Source: Mesorhizobium sp. ES1-4
GTDB lineage: Bacteria > Pseudomonadota > Alphaproteobacteria > Rhizobiales > Rhizobiaceae
Length of the DNA: 64,000 nt
Direction of reading: 5' to 3'
Assembly (NCBI RefSeq): GCF_020164745.1
Contig: NZ_JAIUGV010000001.1
Location: forward strand, 310,001 to 374,000
Below the pieces are notes generated by a model. That model ran no database searches and was not told the origin of the DNA. It saw only the letters and a list, made by a program, of their open reading frames with translations. The position numbers were made by a program, and so were the translations under genes. Shown here in pieces: positions 60,209-64,000 of the stretch (positions within the stretch are counted from its first letter, which is position 1; each line of letters opens with the position of its first letter).

Positions 60209-61382
60209 GACTGCCCGCTCTCTTCACGTACCGCATCACGACAGCCGCTGCGATCTCACCGGATGGCTTGTCCGTCGCCATGCGCCGTGAGATCTCGGCA
60301 AACCCGTCCTTCTGCGAGGCGCGCATGCCGGTGTCGGCCAACAGCGCTTCCAGCTGACGCGCCAGATTGTTGGGTTTGACGTACTCGTTGTAGAACTCCG
60401 GGATCAACGCGCGATCCGAGATCAGGTTGGGCAGCAGGGCCGACCAGACGGAAACGAGATACGGCGCGACGACGCGTGCGACCGGGTCGAGCCGATAGCA
60501 GGAGATCATCGGCACCCCGGACAATGCCAGTTCCAGCGAGACCGTGCCCGACGCGATCAACGCCGCGTCGGCCTTGCCGAAGGCCTGCCATTTGCGCTCA
60601 GGCTCAAGGATAATCTCGGGTTTCTCGTCCCAGCGCGTGACCGCGGACCGCACGGTATCGGCGACATGCGGCACCGTCGGCAGCATCAGCCGGAGCCGAT
60701 GGCCGCGTGTCCGCAACATCGACACTGTCTCGCCAAACGGCTCGAGCAGCCGCCGCACCTCGCCGCCCCGCGAGCCGGGCAGGACAAGCAGCGTCTTCAC
60801 GCGATCCGGTGAAAGATCACGCGTCTGGGCCTGCGCCTTGGCCGCCGACATCACCCCCGGATCATGCGTCAGGCGATGCCCGACATAGGTGCCCGGCGGC
60901 CCGCCCAGCCGATCGAGTTCCTTCACTTCGAACGGCAGGATGCACAGTATGTGGTCGACATAAGGCTTCATCGCCACCGCCCTGCCCGGCCGCCATGCCC
61001 AGACGCTCGGGCAGACATAGTGGACGATCGGGATCGACGGGTTGGCCGCGCGCACCTTTTTGGCGACGCGCAGCGAAAAATCGGGACTGTCGATGGTGAC
61101 TAGGCAGTCCGGCCTGGCGTCCGCAACCATGCCTGCCATCTGGCCGATCCGCCGCATCAGGCGCGGCAGGTCGCGCAGGACGGCACTGAACCCCATCAGC
61201 GCAACCTCGCCTGCGTCGAACGGAGGAACCAGCCCGAGCGCCTGCAGGTGGCGGCCGCCAAGGCCGACGAGTTGCACCTCGCGCCCTGTTGTCTGGCGAA
61301 GCGCCCGGACGATGTCGGCGCCAAGCAGGTCGCCTGATTCCTCGCCCGCGACGATCGCGATCTTCAGTGCTCTGTCAGCCAT
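60204..61382 (-). CDS. lpxB: Lipid-A-disaccharide synthase
   Basis: A 392-residue GT19 enzyme joining UDP-2,3-diacylglucosamine and lipid X. LKIAIVAGEESGDLLGADIV at the N-terminus, LVTIDSPDFSLRVAKKVR, YVCPSVWAWRPGRA and SGTVSLELALSGVPMISCYR are the family blocks. ATG 61382 overlaps lpxI by eight bases. It is the last gene of the lpxD-fabZ-lpxA-lpxI-lpxB operon within the window. Confidence 0.96.
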   Translation of the reverse strand: MADRALKIAIVAGEESGDLLGADIVRALRQTTGREVQLVGLGGRHLQALGLVPPFDAGEVALMGFSAVLRDLPRLMRRIGQMAGMVADARPDCLVTIDSPDFSLRVAKKVRAANPSIPIVHYVCPSVWAWRPGRAVAMKPYVDHILCILPFEVKELDRLGGPPGTYVGHRLTHDPGVMSAAKAQAQTRDLSPDRVKTLLVLPGSRGGEVRRLLEPFGETVSMLRTRGHRLRLMLPTVPHVADTVRSAVTRWDEKPEIILEPERKWQAFGKADAALIASGTVSLELALSGVPMISCYRLDPVARVVAPYLVSVWSALLPNLISDRALIPEFYNEYVKPNNLARQLEALLADTGMRASQKDGFAEISRRMATDKPSGEIAAAVVMRYVKRAGSQ

Positions 61383-62274
61383 GCCCGGGCTCCGTTGCGG
61401 CCAGGCCGACGATGAACAGCCCGAGGTCATTGGCCCGCGAGAGGGTTGCGGGACCTTCGAGGATCAGGGAGCGTCCCGCCTCGACGGCAATCCCGGCAAG
61501 CCCCGCGGCATGCGCCGCTTCCACCGTCTGTGGCCCCATGGAAGGAAGATCCGCGCGCAACTCCTGGCCGGGCTTGGCGCATTTGACCAGAACGCCGCGC
61601 GTCTTGCCGGCGATACGGCCGTGGCCGCGCAGCAGCCTGGCGCGATCCAGCAATCCGGCCGTGCCCTCGATGCCTTCAAGCGCAATGGTCCGGCCGCCGA
61701 CCGCGATCGCCGCCTGGCCGATATCCAGCGCCCCGATGGCCTTCGCCGCGGCGAAGCCCGCCTCGATGTCGCGCCAGTCCGACTTTCGAGGCGCGGCGTT
61801 GGTCAACACCCCTTCGGCGGCGACAAGGTTCGGCACGATCTCGTGGGCGCCCACGACCTTGATCCCCCGGGCCTCGAGCCCGCGCGCCACCACCTTGAGC
61901 AGCCCATCATCGCCACGCGCCAACGCCATGACAACGACGGGTATCACGGCGAGCAGGCTGAGGCTTGGACGCAATTGTGTCAGTCTGGGCCTGCGCTTTA
62001 TCTCGCCCGCAAGCACCAGATGGGTGATCCGGTTGCGCTTGAGCAGCGGAACGAGCGATCCTATCGCCTCCAGGGCAAGCGTCTCATGCTCATACTGGCG
62101 CAACGCGGCCAGGCGGTCGGCCTCACCGTCCATGAGCACGACGAACGGCGCATGGCCCTGTTCGGCCAGACCGGCAGCGACTTCGACCGGAAGGCTGCCG
62201 CCGCCGGCGATGATGCCGACCCTGGCATCAGGCGGGAGATCAAGACCAGCCGCGGCTGTTTCAGCCTTCGTCAT
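61375..62274 (-). CDS. lpxI: UDP-2,3-diacylglucosamine pyrophosphatase LpxI
   Basis: A 299-residue enzyme making lipid X from UDP-2,3-diacylglucosamine, the alphaproteobacterial alternative to LpxH. VGIIAGGGSLPVEVAAGLAE, GEIKRRPRLTQLRPSLSLL, VVGAHEIVPNLVAAEGVL and KCAKPGQELRADLPSMGPQT are DUF1009/LpxI blocks. ATG 62274 or 62289 may be used; both overlap lpxA. Confidence 0.94.
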   Translation of the reverse strand: MTKAETAAAGLDLPPDARVGIIAGGGSLPVEVAAGLAEQGHAPFVVLMDGEADRLAALRQYEHETLALEAIGSLVPLLKRNRITHLVLAGEIKRRPRLTQLRPSLSLLAVIPVVVMALARGDDGLLKVVARGLEARGIKVVGAHEIVPNLVAAEGVLTNAAPRKSDWRDIEAGFAAAKAIGALDIGQAAIAVGGRTIALEGIEGTAGLLDRARLLRGHGRIAGKTRGVLVKCAKPGQELRADLPSMGPQTVEAAHAAGLAGIAVEAGRSLILEGPATLSRANDLGLFIVGLAATEPGHG

Positions 62275-63094
62275 CGGTATCGTCGCCATCGCCGCTCTTG
62301 AGCGATGGCACCGCATAATGCCGTTTGCCGCGACTGGTGATGAAGTCGATGATCTTCATCGCCGTCGGCGACGAGGCGAACTCGGCTTTGGCGAACTCGA
62401 TGTTCTCGCCGACCGTGCGGGAGCGGTCGAAAATCGTCTTATAGGCCTTGCGCAGCAGATAGATTTCGGAACGCGGTAGACCGGCGCGCTTGAGGCCGAT
62501 GATGTTCAAGCCGCGCAGGCTGGCGCGGTTGCCGACCGCGATGGCATAGGGAATGACATCGCCAACAAAAGCCGAGCATCCGCCAAGAAAGGCGTTGTCG
62601 CCGACACGCACGAATTGATGAACCGCGCTGAGGCCGCCAATATAGACGTTGTCGCCGATTTCGCAGTGTCCGCCCAACGTTGCGCCATTGGCGAAGGTCG
62701 CGTTCTTGCCGACAACGCAATCATGGGCGATGTGCGCATAGGCGAGGAAGTTGCCATTGTCGCCGACCGTCGTTTCGCCGCGGCTGGTGTCGGTGCCGAC
62801 ATGCATGGTCACGCCTTCGCGGATCGTGCAGTTGGCGCCGATGACGAGCGTGGTGCGGCCGCCCTTGTGCTTGGTATTCTGCGGCGGTCCGCCCAGGATC
62901 GCCATCGGATAGACCTTGGTCGATGTTCCGATAGTGGTCGCGCCCATCACCGAGACATGGCTGACCAGTTCGACACCGTCGCCGATCATAGCCTCGGCGC
63001 TGACATGGCAGAACGGCCCAATGCGCACACCCTGGCCGATTTGGGCGCCTTCTTCCACGACGGAGGAAGGATGGATTGACGTCTTGATTTTCAT
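62261..63094 (-). CDS. lpxA: Acyl-ACP--UDP-N-acetylglucosamine O-acyltransferase
   Basis: A 277-residue left-handed beta-helix enzyme, first step of lipid A synthesis. Hexapeptide repeats run from IHPSSVVEEGAQIGQGVRIG, with the catalytic His in FLAYAHIAHDCVVGKNATFA and a C-terminal helical domain (LPRSEIYLLRKAYKTIFDRS). ATG 63094 is used; a GTG six bases earlier adds two residues. It lies between fabZ and lpxI. Confidence 0.96.
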   Translation of the reverse strand: MKIKTSIHPSSVVEEGAQIGQGVRIGPFCHVSAEAMIGDGVELVSHVSVMGATTIGTSTKVYPMAILGGPPQNTKHKGGRTTLVIGANCTIREGVTMHVGTDTSRGETTVGDNGNFLAYAHIAHDCVVGKNATFANGATLGGHCEIGDNVYIGGLSAVHQFVRVGDNAFLGGCSAFVGDVIPYAIAVGNRASLRGLNIIGLKRAGLPRSEIYLLRKAYKTIFDRSRTVGENIEFAKAEFASSPTAMKIIDFITSRGKRHYAVPSLKSGDGDDTDDEG

Positions 63095-63107
63095 GGGCAC
63101 TCGATTG

Positions 63108-63575
63108 TCAGTCGCCGGTGACCATCATGGCTGAAATCTCGGCCTCGGCCGCCTTGGTGCCTTCGACCAGGGCTTCGCAGGCGAATTTGAGCAGGTTGCC
63201 GCGCTTCTTGATTTTCTTGACATGGATCTTCAACTGGTCGCCGGGAACGACCGGTTTGCGGAATTTGGCGTTGTCGATGGTCAGGAAATAGACCAGCGAC
63301 GGCTTCGACGCCCCGAGGCTGCGGATGCAGATGGCGCCGGCCGTCTGCGCCATGGCCTCGACGATCAGCACGCCCGGCATCACCGGCTGTTCCGGGAAAT
63401 GCCCCTGGAAATGCGGCTCGTTTATGGTCACGTTCTTGATACCGATGGCGGAATCGTCACCATCGATGTCCACGATGCGGTCGATCATGAGGAAGGGGTA
63501 ACGATGCGGCAGGAGCTTCATCAGCCCCAATATGTCGACCGCTTCCAGCGTTGTCCCCGCCACCATGTCAGCCAT
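63108..63575 (-). CDS. fabZ: 3-hydroxyacyl-ACP dehydratase FabZ
   Basis: A 155-residue hot-dog-fold enzyme of fatty acid synthesis. [18 protein letters not shown] carries the catalytic His and [20 protein letters not shown] the catalytic Glu region. It overlaps the lpxD end by eight bases and precedes lpxA, the classical lipid A/fatty acid arrangement. Confidence 0.96.
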   Translation of the reverse strand: MADMVAGTTLEAVDILGLMKLLPHRYPFLMIDRIVDIDGDDSAIGIKNVTINEPHFQGHFPEQPVMPGVLIVEAMAQTAGAICIRSLGASKPSLVYFLTIDNAKFRKPVVPGDQLKIHVKKIKKRGNLLKFACEALVEGTKAAEAEISAMMVTGD

Positions 63576-64000
63576 TGTCCTTGCCCTGTTTGCGTGCCCT
63601 GGCCATCGTGCGCAACATGGCTATCTCTCGCATGGCTTCCGCCATCGGCTGTGCCGGATAGCCACCCCATATCTCGCCGGCGGGCACATTGCTCATAAAC
63701 CCACTTCTGGCGGCAAGCTTGGCACCTGTACCGATCGTCAGATGATCCGCAAGCCCGACGCCGCCGCCCATGGTGACATTGTCACCCACCACCACGGAAC
63801 CGGAAATACCCGAAAGCCCGGCCACTATGCAATTGCGGCCGATGCGGACGTTATGGGCGATCTGCACGAGATTGTCGATCTTGGTGCCTTGCCCGATGAT
63901 CGTATCGGACATGGCGCCACGATCGACGGTGGAGTTGGAGCCGATCTCGACATCGTCCTGGATCACGACGCGACCGATCTGTGGAACACGCTCCGGCCCC
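63568..64000 (-). CDS. lpxD: UDP-3-O-acylglucosamine N-acyltransferase, N-terminus beyond window
   Basis: About 144 C-terminal residues of LpxD. The frame is open to the right edge and reads [20 protein letters not shown], then [20 protein letters not shown] and [19 protein letters not shown], hexapeptide-repeat blocks of LpxD with the catalytic His in QIAHNV. The apparent GTG at 63966 is internal. LpxD adds the N-linked acyl chain before LpxI/LpxB act. Confidence 0.93.
   Translation of the reverse strand, partial: GPERVPQIGRVVIQDDVEIGSNSTVDRGAMSDTIIGQGTKIDNLVQIAHNVRIGRNCIVAGLSGISGSVVVGDNVTMGGGVGLADHLTIGTGAKLAARSGFMSNVPAGEIWGGYPAQPMAEAMREIAMLRTMARARKQGKDNG

Overview
The window looks like chromosomal DNA of a Mesorhizobium-like alphaproteobacterium (Hyphomicrobiales, Phyllobacteriaceae). 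The evidence is its high GC content, the housekeeping neighbourhoods (pyrG / L,D-transpeptidase / secG / tpiA; ppiD-like / trpD / trpC / moaC / moeA / lexA; gltX / gltA / lpxB-lpxI-lpxA-fabZ-lpxD), an alphaproteobacterial SOS box of the GAAC-N7-GAAC type before lexA, EcfG/NepR general-stress genes, and rhizobial families such as DUF982, DUF6894 and MocR. I saw no rRNA, tRNA, insertion sequence or CRISPR array. The genus is an inference from gene content.

Region A (1-17.7 kb) is one long plus-strand glycan locus, cut at its left end by the window. It holds three sugar-nucleotide SDR enzymes, a B12-binding radical SAM protein, four CgeB-like and two GT4 glycosyltransferases, an inositol-3-phosphate synthase translationally coupled to a histidine phosphatase, a nucleotidyltransferase, two SAM methyltransferases, a CelD-type acyltransferase and a small glycoside-hydrolase-like protein whose barrel appears circularly permuted. 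EcfG-like promoters precede a small ORF and the inositol phosphate synthase. I read it as a possibly stress-responsive pathway for an inositol-containing or inositol-dependent glycan. This is the best candidate for an undescribed system.

Region B (17.7-22.1 kb) is a general-stress island. A NepR-like anti-sigma gene lies tail to tail with an EcfG-like sigma gene, followed by a DSFPASDPP-motif protein and an isochorismatase-like hydrolase, both behind GGAAC-N16-CGTT promoters. Remnants of a TPP enzyme and a GFA protein, a Crp/Fnr regulator and a DUF6894 protein complete it. Region C (22.1-31 kb) is a minus-strand polyol operon: two TIM-barrel isomerases, a Gfo/Idh/MocA dehydrogenase and a CUT1 ABC transporter. 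A divergent MocR-type regulator faces it. The set of families recalls inositol or rhizopine (moc) catabolism.

Region D (31-45 kb) is mostly housekeeping: DUF4336, DUF982 (with its own EcfG-type promoter), an NCS1 permease, DUF1697, pyrG, an L,D-transpeptidase, secG, tpiA, a PpiD-like isomerase, trpD, trpC, moaC and moeA. Region E (45-53.6 kb) is a tryptophan-to-anthranilyl-CoA island: kynurenine-formamidase-like hydrolase, 2-aminobenzoate-CoA ligase, tryptophan 2,3-dioxygenase and kynureninase. A TrpXYZ-type ABC importer and a divergent GntR regulator with two AT-rich palindromes adjoin it. Region F (53.6-64 kb) holds lexA, comEC, gltX, gltA and the lipid A genes lpxB, lpxI, lpxA, fabZ and a partial lpxD.
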